The notes beneath the pieces were generated by a model that did no database searches, was not told the DNA's origin, and saw only the letters and a list, made by a program, of their open reading frames with translations. A stretch of DNA of 64,000 bases from Pyrrhoderma lamaoense (taxonomy: Eukaryota; Basidiomycota; Agaricomycetes; Hymenochaetales; Hymenochaetaceae). The translations under genes and the position numbers were made by a program. The DNA is taken from the NCBI GenBank assembly GCA_002794735.1, contig NBAZ01000017.1:310001-374000 (forward strand), read 5' to 3'. Positions 42,929-54,574 of this stretch are shown here, one piece after another. Every line of letters starts with the position of its first letter. The stretch's first letter is position 1.

Positions 42929-45224
42929 ATGGGGAGAAACAGTAAGTTCAGGTACAAGTTCAAAAATACTATATCTCATTATGACTTGAACTGCAATCTT
43001 AAATATCTGTAGACCAGACGAAAAAGAAGCATATTCCAACAAAAACGAGTATGTTCTAAATGCCAGAATACTCAGGTGTTTGTAAACACGCTAATACAAG
43101 TTATGCTCACCTCGCAGAGCTCAAGAAGGATCCTGGGGTGCCCAAGCTTCCTGACCTCAAACAGCGTAAAAATGTCGAAAAGCAACGAGCAACACAGGTG
43201 TGCCGAAATTATTGATCTGAATTGAAGTGTATTTGGAGACTGAAAGATAGCATGTAGCGAGCTGCACAACCTTTTGGACCCGACCAAACTCAGGATTCTC
43301 CTATGGCCTCTGAACCTACACTTTCCTCCCTAGCCGCACTTGCAGAAGCTTCAGAAGAGTCTGGGAGGCTGTATGACCAATCTATTGGCAATGATCCCTC
43401 ATCATCGTCTACGGATGCTTACAAAATGCAACTCCGTCGACAATACATCCGAACACTGCACAAAGTCATCGATGAGTCAGATATTGTCATCTTAGTCTTA
43501 GACGCTAGGGATCCTGAAGGCTGTAGAAGTCGTCTTGTAGAAGAAGAAGTACGACGAAGAGAACATGAAGGCAAACGGTTAGTGTTTGTCTTGAATAAAA
43601 TCGGTATGTAAAGCCGTTCTCAAGGCCCATTTATGTAATTTATATAACCTCAAATCATCGTACAATCCTCATATTTTAGATCTTGTTCCTCGTTCGAACG
43701 CTGAAGCATGGCTTCGTTACCTACGACATACTACGCCAACCCTACCCTTCCGTGCCTCTACACAAGAACAACGAAATCACCTCGTCTCTAAAACCTCTCC
43801 AGCCCTCCTAAACCTCCTTAAATCCATCAAACAAAGCTCCAAACGATCAGGTATGGGGAGTATCACAGTCGGAGTAGTTGGATATCCAAACGTTGGTAAA
43901 TCATCACTTATCAACTCGCTCCGCCGAGCGAAAGTGTGTGCCGTAGCCGCAGAGGCCGGATACACTAAAGAGATGCAATCAGTCCAAGTAGAGCGGGGGA
44001 TACGTGTTCTTGATTCACCTGGTGTAGTCTTTGATGACGACGACCGGTCTCAATCAAGTACCATCCTCCTTCGAAACGCGATCAAAGTCGAAGATATCGT
44101 AGATCCACTGGCCGTTGTAGACCAAATTCTCCTAAAGACCGGACCTCAAAAACTCCAGACTATATATAATTTGGCAGAATTCAGTACGGCGCTTGAGTTT
44201 CTTACTATGCTTGCTTTGACTGCTGGGAGACTGCACAAGGGTGGTACCCCTGACGTATTAGCAGCTGCTCGGCATGTTATACAGGACTGGAATGCTCAAA
44301 AGATACCTTACTTCACCGAACCTCCGTCTATCCACCCGAGTAATGTGCCATCTACGATCAGTGCTTCGTCTGCTGCGAAGTATGGGTTGGACGTACAAAT
44401 TTCGGCTGACGGACAGGGTCAGAATACTGCTATCGTACCGGGAGCGGAGGACGTTGGACAAGCTAAGATCGTGACTGAGATGGCCCCTGCTTTTGATCTC
44501 GGCGGACTGTTTAACCAGGCTGATAGTGGGGCTTTTGATTGTGAGATGCAAGATGATGCCGATATGATGCAGGCTACAGAAGATCAAGTGTAAGCATTAA
44601 TCATGCTCCCTTAGTTCTATGTTGTTCCAAAACTGCTATTAAAACTCGTTATTATATGGGTCTCTTATTTTATTTTTTATTTTACCTCCGACATTCAAAA
44701 ATATCGAACTCATGATCTCGTGGAACAAACATATATACGATGACATACAAAAAAAATACGATATGAAATATGACACATCCCGTGTACACTCATATCCAGA
44801 GTCGAAATGGAATCAGACGACCTCCTCCCCGAATCCCTCAAAAACGTTCTCGAGCTCCCTCACCATCACCAACACCTCAATCAAACCCAGACCTAGACCC
44901 AATCCCAGACCCAATCCCAACCCAGACCCATACATCTCATCCGTAATAAACACCGAACTACCGCCATCAAAGCGTCTAAAACGAATGGAACGTCAGGCTT
45001 TGGAGGAAGCTACGATGAACGCGGTAGCAACCGGCCAAGTGAATGGACTCGTCACTCAGTTATCTCCTAGTTCTCCTTCGTTGGGTATGAGTATGAGTGT
45101 GAATGCAACGAGGAACCCGCTTAGTAGGAGGTTATTGAAGAAGGAAGGGAAGAAGGCGAGGAAGGAAGCTAGGAGGGCGGCTAGGAATGCGTCTCGTGGT
45201 GGCGGGGTGGAGGGATGGATGTAG
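42929..45224 (+). CDS. NUG1: Nucleolar circularly permuted GTPase Nug1/GNL3 type
   Basis: Six exons, 42929–42941 (only 13 nt), 43013–43048, 43118–43197, 43258–43603, 43680–44587 and 44802–45224, give 601 residues with consistent phases. The N-terminus MGRNNQTKKKHIPTKTK is basic, followed by LKKDPGVPKLPDLKQRK, a signature of this group. The GTPase motifs are circularly permuted: VLDARDP and LNKID (G4) come before VVGYPNVGKSSLINSL (G1), then GYTKEMQ (G2) and LDSPGVVF (G3). The downstream LRNAIKVEDIVDPLAVV helix region is conserved. The last exon ends in a basic stretch, SRRLLKKEGKKARKEARR. Nug1 acts in assembly and export of the 60S ribosomal subunit. A stop directly after the GTGTAAG donor (44591–44593) would give a shorter protein if that intron is retained; the spliced form is preferred. 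Confidence 0.85.
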
Positions 45225-45416
45225 ATGATGAATCTGGAAGTACTCTGGCGTTTACGTTCATGGCTGGGGCGGATGGGATCTCTTTTTGATGTTACGGTGA
45301 CGTTGGATTTTTGTTTTCTTTTTTATGTTTATGAGGGTTTTTAAAACCTTTACTATACACATCTAAGTATGACTTGTTTCCTTTGCTTTTTTGCTTTTGC
45401 CTTGTCTCCTTTTTTT

Positions 45417-45479
45417 CTTCCTCTCTCTCACTCTCTCTCACTCTCTCACTCTCTCTGTGTGTATGTGTGTGTGTGTCTT
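45417..45479. repeat. CT-rich and GT-rich microsatellite
   Basis: A run of CTCTCT/CACTCT units passes directly into a TGTGTG run. Confidence 0.8.
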
Positions 45480-46453
45480 TCTTTATATTCGTACCTCCGT
45501 CCGTCCCTCCCCTCCTCTCCCTCTCTACATCTAACACCCTACATCCGCACATCCATACATCCAATAAAAATACAAATAACAAATGTAAAGTATCAAGACC
45601 AATACTCATCAAACACGCACGCACGGCCTACCACCATCTAATGAACCTTGAACTTTGAACATTGAACATTGAATTCTTTACCTAACCATTTTTATTGGAC
45701 CCTTGAACCCTGTTGACCCTTTTGAGCCCTTTGACCCTTTGACCGTTGGACTCTAGTTAACCGTTGGGAATCCAAGAGTTTCAAACTCTTTGAAGCGTTT
45801 GAAGCGTTTGAAGCGTTCGAGGGAAGTAAGAAAGATGTAGAGATATCTCGTCTCTCCTGAACAGAATTTTCAAAGGACTCGAAGTGCTAAGAGCTAAGAA
45901 CGAAAAAGAACGAGAAAGAACGAGAAATGGGGATAGAGGTAAGAGGACTCTAAACCCCTCTCCTCCCCAAACCCAATCACAAAACACAGGAAAGACACAA
46001 AACTCGTATATAACAGTACCCATCCTAAGTCCTTAATCATTTCTTAATCTAGCGCGTATTCCTTATCCCTTATTCGTATTCTTACTCCAGTACTTGTTCT
46101 TCTTCAGTCCTACCTTGATAAAATAAGGACCTTGATTCTCCTGGAGGTTGAAAGGGGGAAAGAAACAAGAGACAAGAAACAAGAAAGTGTTTGCATAGAA
46201 GTAACTCAGTAGCTCAGTGAATTAGTAAGTTTCCCGAAGGACACAAACGGACGACACCCAAGTACTAAGAAACAACATGACGACTCATAACACTAAACAC
46301 TAAACACACACACACACACACACAGGTTAAATCTTAAAAACTGTAAGTTATATAAAAAGAAAGAGGAAGGGGAGAGGGGGGAGCTGGTACGCAGTACATT
46401 CTATTGTTAAATTCTTATTGACTTCTTTATCTCCTTCTCCTTCTTTTCCTTTT

Positions 46454-46455
<2 letters not shown>

Positions 46456-46512
<57 letters not shown>
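46456..46512 (+). repeat. Poly-T tract, 57 nt
   Basis: Uninterrupted T run as printed, flanked by CT-rich sequence. The length is probably inexact given the homopolymer problems elsewhere in the window. Confidence 0.85.
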
Positions 46513-47606
46513 CTCCTTTCTTCTCCTTCTTCCTTCAACCTCTTCTTGTCTTCTTTATCTTTATTTCCTTCTTCCGAAGAAACAGACCTACCCCGTCCAA
46601 CCAACACGCCAAACAAACAACAACAAGCAAACACGAGCAAACACAAACGCAGAGTAGGATTACACAATAAGTAGAGCCGGAGGGAGGGGGAGGGGATAAG
46701 GAACGGGAAACGTCAGACGAGAGACGAGAGACAAGAAAGGGGAAAGGGAAAAGGGGGAAGGACCACAGGTCTGAACGTTAATCTGTGTAATTGTGTAATG
46801 ACAAGTTACGTTGTACGATAGAGTAAAGAGTAACGAAGTAGAGAAGTAAAGGAAGATATAACAAAAAAGAGAGGGTACGAAAGACAAATGGATTTAATAT
46901 AACACACGTACACGCATTTACTTTTACATTAAGCAAGCGAAACGGTAGAAAGTTGAAAGGATGAGATGAAAGAAAGTGTAAGAGTGAAGGAGAAGGGGGT
47001 AGGAGAAGGGAGTATAGGGGAGGTAAGAAAGGAGGGGGAGCCAGTCCGACAAAAACAATAAATACCAAAAAAAAAAAGCAAAGAGAGGGGGGGTGCGCGA
47101 ATCAAGTATCAAATAGCAGATATTTTAAGAAAAAAAAAAAGCGTTTTTGCAAGAAGAAAAAGGGACGCCAGGACGGAGAAGTAAAGTAAGTTAACGAGTC
47201 TCGCGAAGGAGGATGAAGGATGGAGGAAAAGTAGTGCTAGTGCTGGTGGTGGAGGTGGAGGTTATGTTGTGTAACGAGTAAGAAATAAGGAGTAACAGGA
47301 TTAGCACCTCACACGAAGACGAAGGACGAGGGCGTGTAGCCTGAAGCCAGAAGCCAGAAGCCAGAAGCCGGGAGTCGGGGGACAGGTATGGGTACGGGAG
47401 CAAGCTAACGGAATCAAAAAAGGATCGAAAAAGAAAGGCCCCAAATTCCTCAACATTTTCAATAACCTTCCTAAAAAAATCCCACATACAACAACACAAC
47501 AACACAACAACAACAACACAAAACACAACAAAACACACACAAAAAAAAGCCCCCCTCCCCTCCCCCCCCCTCCACTCAACTCAACTTCAAACAGAATTCT
47601 TCTTCC

Positions 47607-49437
47607 TCAACCCAAACCGACTCTTCTTCTTCTCTTTCTCTCCCCCTTTTCCCTTTCCCTTTCCCGATCGGACGACCCATTCGTCACCACACTCGCCTCT
47701 GATACTCTCCTCTCCAGTCCCGGCACCGAAGTGTTAGACGAACTACGGTTTCCCACTCCTAACGTATTCCTCCTCCCTCCCTCTGCCGCTGTGTTACTGT
47801 TACTGTTACTGTTATTGTTGTTATTATTGTTATTGTTGTTATTACTGTTGGTATCAACCACCGAATTCGAGCTCCTCCTCCTCCCACCGCCCAAGTCCAT
47901 ACCACCACCATTAGCACTGGCACTACCACTACCACTGGCGTTGTCAGCAGTAGAAAACGACGAGGCGCTCATGGCTTTCATAAACCCGCGCTGAGTCGCG
48001 TCCACGTAATCCTCACGCGAGTACCGGGCTGATGTCCGGACTGAGAGACCCTTGTCGGAGATCGTTAGTCCCCTATCTCGTAGACTGTTTATTTATTTAT
48101 TTTGGTTATGAGCGTTTTAAAACGTTTTGATGGGGGTTTTTTTTTCCCGGCCGTGATTGTAGTTTTTTTTTTTTTTTCGAAACATCGAACGTGAGACCAA
48201 GAGTTGTGTGGAGTAGGGTAAGGATAAGTGAGGATAGATGATATGATATATAGTGTAGACAGAAGGACGAGTTGACCAAGAGTGTCGTTGTCGTCGAAAC
48301 ATGTTTTCCAAATTCCCAATTTCCAATTTCAGATTCGATTTCGATACGTTCATCCATACCGTTGATTTTCGAAGACCGATATCCAACATGAACGAATAGA
48401 GTGATGAATCATGAGAGTGAAAGACGATTTGAACGGTGAAATGACGACCACGAAGTGGAGTAACGAATATTTTTGGATCCCCCCCCCCAACCGGCCGACA
48501 CGATCCACCATCATTCATCATCCATTTGTCCGAGAGGGAAGTGTGGTTTGTGTGACATATCGAATGATAGATTATATCCATAACGTATCGCCCGTCATCA
48601 TCATCATCATCAAAATCATCATCATCACGACGCAACGGACGTATCATCAACGATCCCAGTTCCAGTTCCAGCACATAGCCAATAACCAATAGCCAACAAC
48701 CAACACCGAACGTAGAACGACGAACAAAGCATACCAAATAAAGTATAAAGAACCAAAAAAGAAAAGAAAGAAAGAAAAAAGTAAGCAAAAGGGTAACAAC
48801 CACCAAAGACCAAGAGATCAATGAACACATGAACACGGACCTATCTTTAGCCGACTTGACGGAAGTAGAGATCTGCTCGGAAGCGTATTTCACTCCCAAG
48901 ATAGCACCGACGAATACTCCCATCGTCTACATGAGTTGAGTGTATGCGGTGTTGTGATTCGTGATTTCGTTCAAACGTGATTTTGTGTATGTTTGGACGT
49001 TGGACGTCGGGGAGCGTATGTTTTGAGTGCGTGAGAGGTAGAGTAGGCACAGTAGATCATGCGTATGTGTGTGGGTGGGTGTGTGGATAAGCGAGAGAAG
49101 GTTAAGTAGGTTGGCTTGGAGATGTAGGAAGAAAGGAAAGGAGAACGAACATACCAAGAGGAAAGCGATAATATCAAACCTGCTCGTTATTCACCCCCCA
49201 ACCCCACCCCACCCCGTTTCCCAACACATTTGTACCCAAGGTAGTTATCGTTATAATTGCATATATATACATTATACATTATAGTGTAACACCCCCCAGG
49301 AAACAGAGCCGACCAACGTAGGATATGGCATAACCAAGTAAACAGACAAACATGAAAGAGAAGGGGGTCAGTAAGATGATAATACGAAACACGACCATAT
49401 ACGAAGGGGGGAAACGGGCAACTCACAGCGAAGCCAT
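47607..49437 (-). CDS. Small N-terminally membrane-anchored protein with poly-Asn tract
   Basis: I do not recognise a named family. Exons 49437–49427 (11 nt), 49179–49155 (25 nt), 48926–48841 and 48072–47607 join in phase to 195 residues. The N-terminus MASLFDIIAFLLTMGVFVGA reads as one hydrophobic segment spanning three exons. It is followed by a compact polar region (VKYASEQISTSVKSAKDRGL, then ARYSREDYVDATQRGFMKAM) that looks conserved. The rest is low-complexity: Ser/Gly, a long Asn run near 47800–47850 encoded by AAT/AAC, and an Arg-rich end. The third intron is unusually long (768 nt) and begins GTCCGT, a poor donor, so that junction is the weakest part. The anchored N-terminus suggests an ER or mitochondrial membrane protein (inference). 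Confidence 0.6.
47800..47855 (-). repeat. AAC/AAT trinucleotide repeat coding for poly-Asn
   Basis: On the minus strand AAT and AAC codons alternate with AGT. This encodes an Asn run with Ser inside the last exon of the gene at 47607–49437. Confidence 0.75.
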
Positions 49438-49557
49438 TATTTGAGGAGGGACTCTTTAGTCAAGTCAAAGTAAAACGGGTTATAATTCTATATAAACGGT
49501 GTGTTGAGACAAAGTTGAAGGGTCGGGGAGTTATTGATAGTTTTGCTTCGAGGAAGT

Positions 49558-49580
49558 AGCAGCAGCAGCAGCAGCAGCAG
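49558..49580. repeat. AGC trinucleotide repeat
   Basis: About seven to eight AGC units in a non-coding region. Confidence 0.8.
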
Positions 49581-49741
49581 TATAAGTAGTAGTGAAATAG
49601 GGGAAGAGGGGATGTAAAGATGGCAAGTAAAGTCCAGACCAGCCGTGTGTGTGTTAGGAGGGGTAGGGAAAGGCAGTGAGGAGAGGAGAACGCCCCCTTT
49701 GATCTTTGTTCAAGTCTACGTCTCGCGCAAGGACGGGATTG

Positions 49742-49766
49742 ATGTATGTATGTATGTATGTATGTA
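49742..49766. repeat. ATGT tetranucleotide repeat
   Basis: Six units of ATGT/GTAT in series. Confidence 0.8.
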
Positions 49767-49913
49767 TAAATATACAAAGGAGCAGGGTTTGTGCTAAGCA
49801 GAGTATACAGAGATAGACAGAGATGTTAAGTACAGAAAGGGGGGGAAGCGGACAAGGTTTACTCATTATCAGGTAACGCGGATAACGCGTACGTAAGTAA
49901 TTTATGCACATAT

Positions 49914-50258
49914 ATGGACATTCCCTTCCAAATTAAGGTAGTAGAAGATGGAAATGCTGTGCTGGACGCGATCTACGCCATCCCTTTTTCCGCTGCGGAA
50001 GACATCTTTCGCCGACCGAAGCGTGTCTCTTCGGGCGCTCGTTCTTTTCTTGTCATCAATGTGTCTGTACTTACTCTTACTCCTGTCCCACTTCTCTTGA
50101 GCGTTACTTATCCCACTCGTATACCTATACATCTACCCGCAGACTAGTACAGGCGTTATGATAAATTAGCTAAGCGTCGAGGTAGTACCCCGGCAATCAT
50201 AGAACTCGCTCAGGAAGAAGACGAACACAACCCCATCACAAGTAATAAAAAAGTATAA
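49914..50258 (+). CDS. Weak candidate small gene
   Basis: An open frame from MDIPFQIKVVEDGNAVLDAI runs to a TAG at 50145–50147. The same frame resumes directly after CTAGTACAG with RYDKLAKRRGSTPAIIELAQ and ends at 50256–50258. An intron ending at the CAG would remove the stop, but its donor is not clear. The antisense frame over the same bases is also open, so coding is doubtful. Confidence 0.2.
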
Positions 50259-51029
50259 GAAAAGGCACATCTTCAGAATCTACTTCTCCACTCCACACTT
50301 TCCACACTTCCACTCCTCCAATCCACAATCTTTCCCAAAGTATCGATGAATCGAAAATGAGATGGAAATACATGTATCAATTCGAGTCTGCTCCGGGAGC
50401 CGTCAATCCCTACCAATTGTCAACATCCTTACACTACACATTAACAACATACCAACAGTAACAACATCCACCCAGTCCCCTCCAACAACCTCTCTCCCTC
50501 TCTCTCAGTCATAAGCCGGACCGATCCTCTCTCCTCAGCTTCCGTTGTCCGTCATCTGTTTTCATGTATACAATAATACATGTATGTTTGTATGTACATA
50601 ATGTAGTTCACTAAACAATGTTAAAGGGCCTTTATCATAACACCACATAATACTCAATATACATCATCTTCGATACCCCCACACAAGTGAGTACACAAAA
50701 CCTCTGCAAAACCTGCCAAAACCTCCAAAACCTGCATCTTGGGTCTTGGAAAATATTTACTGTCTTCTTAGACGGTACGTAACAGACAGCTTTAACCTCC
50801 CCCTCCCCCCTTTCCCCCTTTCCCCTTTCCCCCCTGTTTGTTTATGCGTGTGTGCGTGTGTGTGTGTGTGCGTGTTGCAACACAACGCAACGATTAATCT
50901 ATAATTCATAACCCATACCATTTATTCACCTGTCTTGCCTATTGGCTATTGTCTATTATCAAAAAAAAAAAAAATTCCTTAATCGCTTAATCGCTGTCAC
51001 TACTCCTCAAGGGTGTGTGTGTGGAGGTG

Positions 51030-51268
51030 TGACTATATGCCACTGAACGAAAGGGTTTAAGCTATCAGAATCGGAGGGGGCCATATAAACGAACCCTATC
51101 CTCGAGTAGGAATAAGGAAGGAATGGAGCCAGATAGTAAGAGAAATGGGCCGGAAACGCGGCTGAGAGTAAGGAAATATAGTAATAATGATTATGATGGG
51201 CTCTCCGGGTGAGTAACAAAGTGCATTACAGATGCACTACCATGGCTATCTAGTTAGTTGGTCCTACA
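51030..51268. repeat. Dispersed repeat, copy 1 (TG…CA ends)
   Basis: 239 bp, very similar to 54032–54261. Positions 51096–51189 are identical over 94 bp to 54097–54190. Both copies begin TGACTATATGCC and end TTGGTCCTACA. No terminal inverted repeat or clear target-site duplication is visible. It lies just downstream of DUF6533-like gene A. Confidence 0.85.
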
Positions 51269-51324
51269 ATGTAGTTGAAGTCAGTTTCTCATTTATAGTC
51301 TTAAGTATGATAGAAATGGTACCT

Positions 51325-52983
51325 TCACACACTTGAACTTGAGCTTGAAGAAGAGCCAGCGAACCGAGGGTCACTGATATTACTAACTTGGATTGTTGAC
51401 AACTTGTATTACTTGTTCCTTCGTTTCACTTCCACTCCACCGGCCTCTTTCAGATTAATAAACATGCGGCTTCCAATGAGACACAAGAATCCAGGGCTCC
51501 CCAAGAAGACAAAGTATGATTATCTTCTCAAAAGAATGGGATACAAAAAAAGTTAATTTTTGATCTTTTGATCTCTGGCGATGTTTATTGCACTACAGAA
51601 TATTACCCTTCACCAGTTTTCATTTGTTGTTATGTTTCAAATATGCATTATCAGAAAGAGCTCAAGTGCATACATAAGATAATAGATGATCTGGTCCTTG
51701 ATCATAATGTTTGCAAGTCCAGATTTTTTGAGACTCGATAACCTCCAATACTCAATTGTCTTGAAAAGGGGCCAGTGAAAAAAGAATGTATCCAACGGCT
51801 GCTGTCATTACCCTATGATATAATGACATACACGTACATACTGAGAAGTGAGTGACAACATCTCATCAATGAATTGAAAGTAAGCTGCACGCTCAATATG
51901 ACCATCTCTTGAAGCACATACTACAATTCCTCTTGTTAGAAAAAGCACTTCAACTTTACTGAGGTCAGCATCGTTATCCCGAAGAGACTTGTAGGAACAT
52001 ACTCTGTTCTGCCGTAGCTACTATACTACAAAGTATAAACTTGGCAGCCGCTTCACAGAAAATAATCGAATAAAGAATATATGATAGTGTTTTATCTACG
52101 AGAGTCAGAGAGATACATTACGAGTGTAATTCACTTACTTTTATCCCAAAGTGCAAGTACACGGAGTACAAGGATGTATGGATTCTCGATTAGTTGAGGT
52201 CCATACTGGAAAACATGAGAAACCCGCACAATCAATTGACACAGCGACGAAAACGCTTATCTGACGTCAGCTATTAATTTCACAGATATCACATATAAGA
52301 TGATGGTGATACCTGATATGAGTTCGCCTCAAGTTGCAGAACGACCTTAGATATAGATAGATATACATGAGTTTTTGCGCGCAGAAAATAGGATACTCGT
52401 GTTTACATCTGAAACATTGATTACTAGGGTAGTTTTGAAATAAATCATGCAGATACTTACAATCTTGCTGTCGCATTCGGACGTTGGACTATAGATTGTT
52501 AAAAAAAAAAAAGAAGGTTTTATATTTTCTGCTTTGAAACTCACGGATTAATGCAACTGCAAGTCCAAGTATACCAACGTAACGATTCTAGATATTAATT
52601 TCAAGAATTGGAAATTACCTACTGAAAGCAAGCACTTACAAAGTAAAAAAAGTATATGCGTCGGTCTATAACCATTTTTTTTTGTCTATAATGTCTGTTA
52701 GTCAGAGGGGGGGTGGATGAACAAAAGTAAAGGAAATCACCCAGAAATATTTGTTCTTTGAAAATTGAGCTTAGATCTGCTTTACGATTCTCGGTTATGA
52801 ACCACCTCACTTCTTTGTCTATAGATATCACTGATAGATACCCGGATTATCTCTAGATATGACGATTCAATGAAGGAACGTACTTGTGTCGTATACGAGA
52901 AGTGAGCAGACAGATACAAGTATGCATTGTGCAATGAGATACTCTCGCAACAGATCTGGTACCTGGGTTATAAAAGTAGACAT
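51325..52983 (-). pseudogene. DUF6533-like multi-membrane protein, copy A (one-base frame break)
   Basis: The start MSTFITQVPDLLREYLIAQC is followed by CSLLVYDT. After an intron come KEVRWFITENRKADLSSIF, then NRYVGILGLAVAL, YILVLRVLALWDK, LSYILYSIIFCEAAAKFIL and IERAAYFQFIDE. The last parts are KSGLANIMIKDQIIYYL and FLCLIGSRMFINLKEAG, with a Ser-rich tail ending at 51325. This succession of hydrophobic segments and the YD…E…NRY and LRVLALW motifs fit the basidiomycete DUF6533 membrane family. Each block has its counterpart in copy B. At about 51763–51769 the coding strand reads CTGGCCCCTTTTC where copy B implies one C fewer, so the frame breaks after SLAP. Exon 2 to 3 phasing is also unresolved. 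It is either a young pseudogene or a gene carrying one sequencing error. Confidence 0.6.
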
Positions 52984-54031
52984 CCTTGCAGAGAATGGAG
53001 TGTATATATGGATGGGGAGTAAGGTCAAAGTGAGTGAAGATATAATAAGAGGTATATAACAGTCAGTTTATATAGACAAGATTCGTTGTTTGTGATGTAA
53101 ATGATGGAACCATGATCTGATGAATTTCAGTGAACAATACTTAACTTTTGCGGGTACTAATAAGATGGATGTATCCTATGAAAGACAACCGGATCGAAAT
53201 AAGTGACCATAAGTAAATCATTAAGTAGTACACAAGATCATCTCGTCAGTACTGGATTGTAGATGACGATGTCTTTAATTTAGTGATTTGATGCATCGAC
53301 TTAGATGTGTAACATCCCAAACAATCAGAGATCGAAGAAGTTGATGAAGTTAGAAATTGTATTTCATGTATTCCTATATTGACCCCTTCGAAATCTGTGA
53401 GATACACGAGAAGCGAGCAGACGGCTACTTGTATACAATCTTCAATGAAGTAAATCCTGTGACAGGATTGGATTATACTGATTATATAAGCTTTAGTATA
53501 AGTTGGTATCTTTAAGGATATGACATAGTGATGAAAACTTAACTTTAGGTCAGGGTTGGACCTTTTAAGCGTATTCAGTGGCGAGGACTTGGGGTTTAGA
53601 GTCTGCTTACATCAGACACGATACTCTGGCCCAGTTTCGAGAGCTAAGTAGCGAGTAACTCGACTTCGGCCGGAGCTTAGAGATGGATAGAGACCTTGAG
53701 GCAAGCTGAGACTTCACAGACTAATAAAAACAGTAGAAATGTATAGAAAAGAGCCCCGACCGAAGCTGTAGTTTGAGACAAAAGTGTATGTATTTCTGTC
53801 CGCACGGACGACTTGCAGGACGGTTAGAGCGTTACAAGCGCGTCTGGGCAGCCAATTTAAGCAGCAGTGTAGTAGATAAAGAGTACAGGCGACTATCAGA
53901 GAGCTACTTCAAGGGGGGGGTCGATGGATTGTGAGGGAAATTAACCGATCTACCACGACCTCAAGTCTGGAGGCTTATATATCAAAACGCAAGATAAAGG
54001 GTAGATAATAAGGAAAAACATGGTTTCCAGG
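52984..54031. other. Interval between tandem copies, with a gene fragment
   Basis: Contains the exon-1-like fragment at 53390–53470. Sequence near 53133–53165 (ACTTTTGCGGG followed by TACTAAT) recurs near 54410–54437. The rest is AT-rich, with one more GC-rich stretch at 53570–53700 in which I see no gene. Confidence 0.45.
53390..53470 (-). pseudogene. Fragment of a third DUF6533-like gene (first exon only)
   Basis: On the minus strand the fragment reads GTAGCCGTCTGCTCGCTTCT then CGTGTAT, encoding VAVCSLLVY. This aligns with VSVCSLLVYDT of copy A and IAVCSLLVYDM of copy B. The preceding bases (CTTCATTGAAGATTGTATAC) align with CTCATTGCACAATGCATAC of copy A. No further exons are found before the repeat at 54032, so this is a truncated relic. 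Confidence 0.55.
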
Positions 54032-54261
54032 TGACTATATGCCACTGAACGAAAGGTTCAAGCTATCAGAATCGGATGGGGCCATATAAGCGAACACTAT
54101 CCTCGAGTAGGAATAAGGAAGGAATGGAGCCAGATAGTAAGAGAAATGGGCCGGAAACGCGGCTGAGAGTAAGGAAATATAGTAATAATGGACTCTCCGG
54201 GCAAGTTACAAGGTGCATTACAGAAGCACTACGATTGGCTATGTAGTTACTTGGTCCTACA
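54032..54261. repeat. Dispersed repeat, copy 2 (TG…CA ends)
   Basis: 230 bp counterpart of 51030–51268, sharing the identical 94-bp core. It differs by substitutions at both ends and lacks a ~9-bp segment after AATAATG. It lies about 310 bp downstream of the stop of copy B. Confidence 0.85.
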
Positions 54262-54574
54262 GCGGTCAACATTCATCGGATATGTCGACGCTGGACAAAT
54301 GGAAGTATGAATACATTTGACGGATGGTAGGTAGTGGTGGATGTTGAATTGTTAGTGGTTTGTAAGTGCCCGGACTTATAAGAAAGAAAGCATTGTTATA
54401 CATAATAAATACTTTTGCGGACTTGTACTAATGATACATCTCTATCTAGTACAGATAATTTAAGTCAAATGTCAAAGCGCCATGAATATAGGCAAGTACA
54501 TAGAAAGACAAACACCATCAAGAAAAATTAACGTCAGAAACTCCGGTTCTATATCTCTACTTCGAGTCACACTT

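Larger units (their letters stand above)
45225..47606. other. Convergent intergenic region rich in simple repeats
   Basis: About 2.4 kb without supported genes. Contents are CT and GT dinucleotide tracts (45417–45479) and oligomers ACCCTTTGA/GACCCTTTG near 45700–45760. GAAGCGTTT units occur at 45791–45817 and CA repeats at about 46306–46324. A 57-nt T tract (46456–46512) and GAAGCCA units (47343–47369) complete the list. Long open frames here, such as a poly-Lys or poly-Phe frame over the T tract, are by-products of the repeats. Confidence 0.6.
49438..51029. other. Intergenic region with microsatellites
   Basis: Contains an AGC repeat (49558–49580), an ATGT repeat (49742–49766), C- and CT-rich stretches near 50800–50835 and a GT run near 50846–50873. 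Apart from the weak candidate at 49914–50258, no gene is seen. Confidence 0.5.

Noticed and set aside
45369..45658. Open frames over the CT/GT microsatellite
   Set aside because: Low-complexity translations of a dinucleotide repeat in all frames; no coding evidence.
46407..46667. Frame with a long poly-Lys (or poly-Phe on the other strand) run
   Set aside because: It is only the translation of the 57-nt T tract and surrounding CT-rich sequence.
47731..47994. Plus-strand frame with a long Leu run
   Set aside because: It is the antisense reading of the poly-Asn tract of the minus-strand gene.
51030..54261. The two ~235-bp repeats as the LTR pair of one retrotransposon enclosing gene A
   Set aside because: The interior holds a cellular membrane-protein gene on the minus strand and no gag, protease, reverse transcriptase or integrase motif; no target-site duplication is visible at the outer ends.
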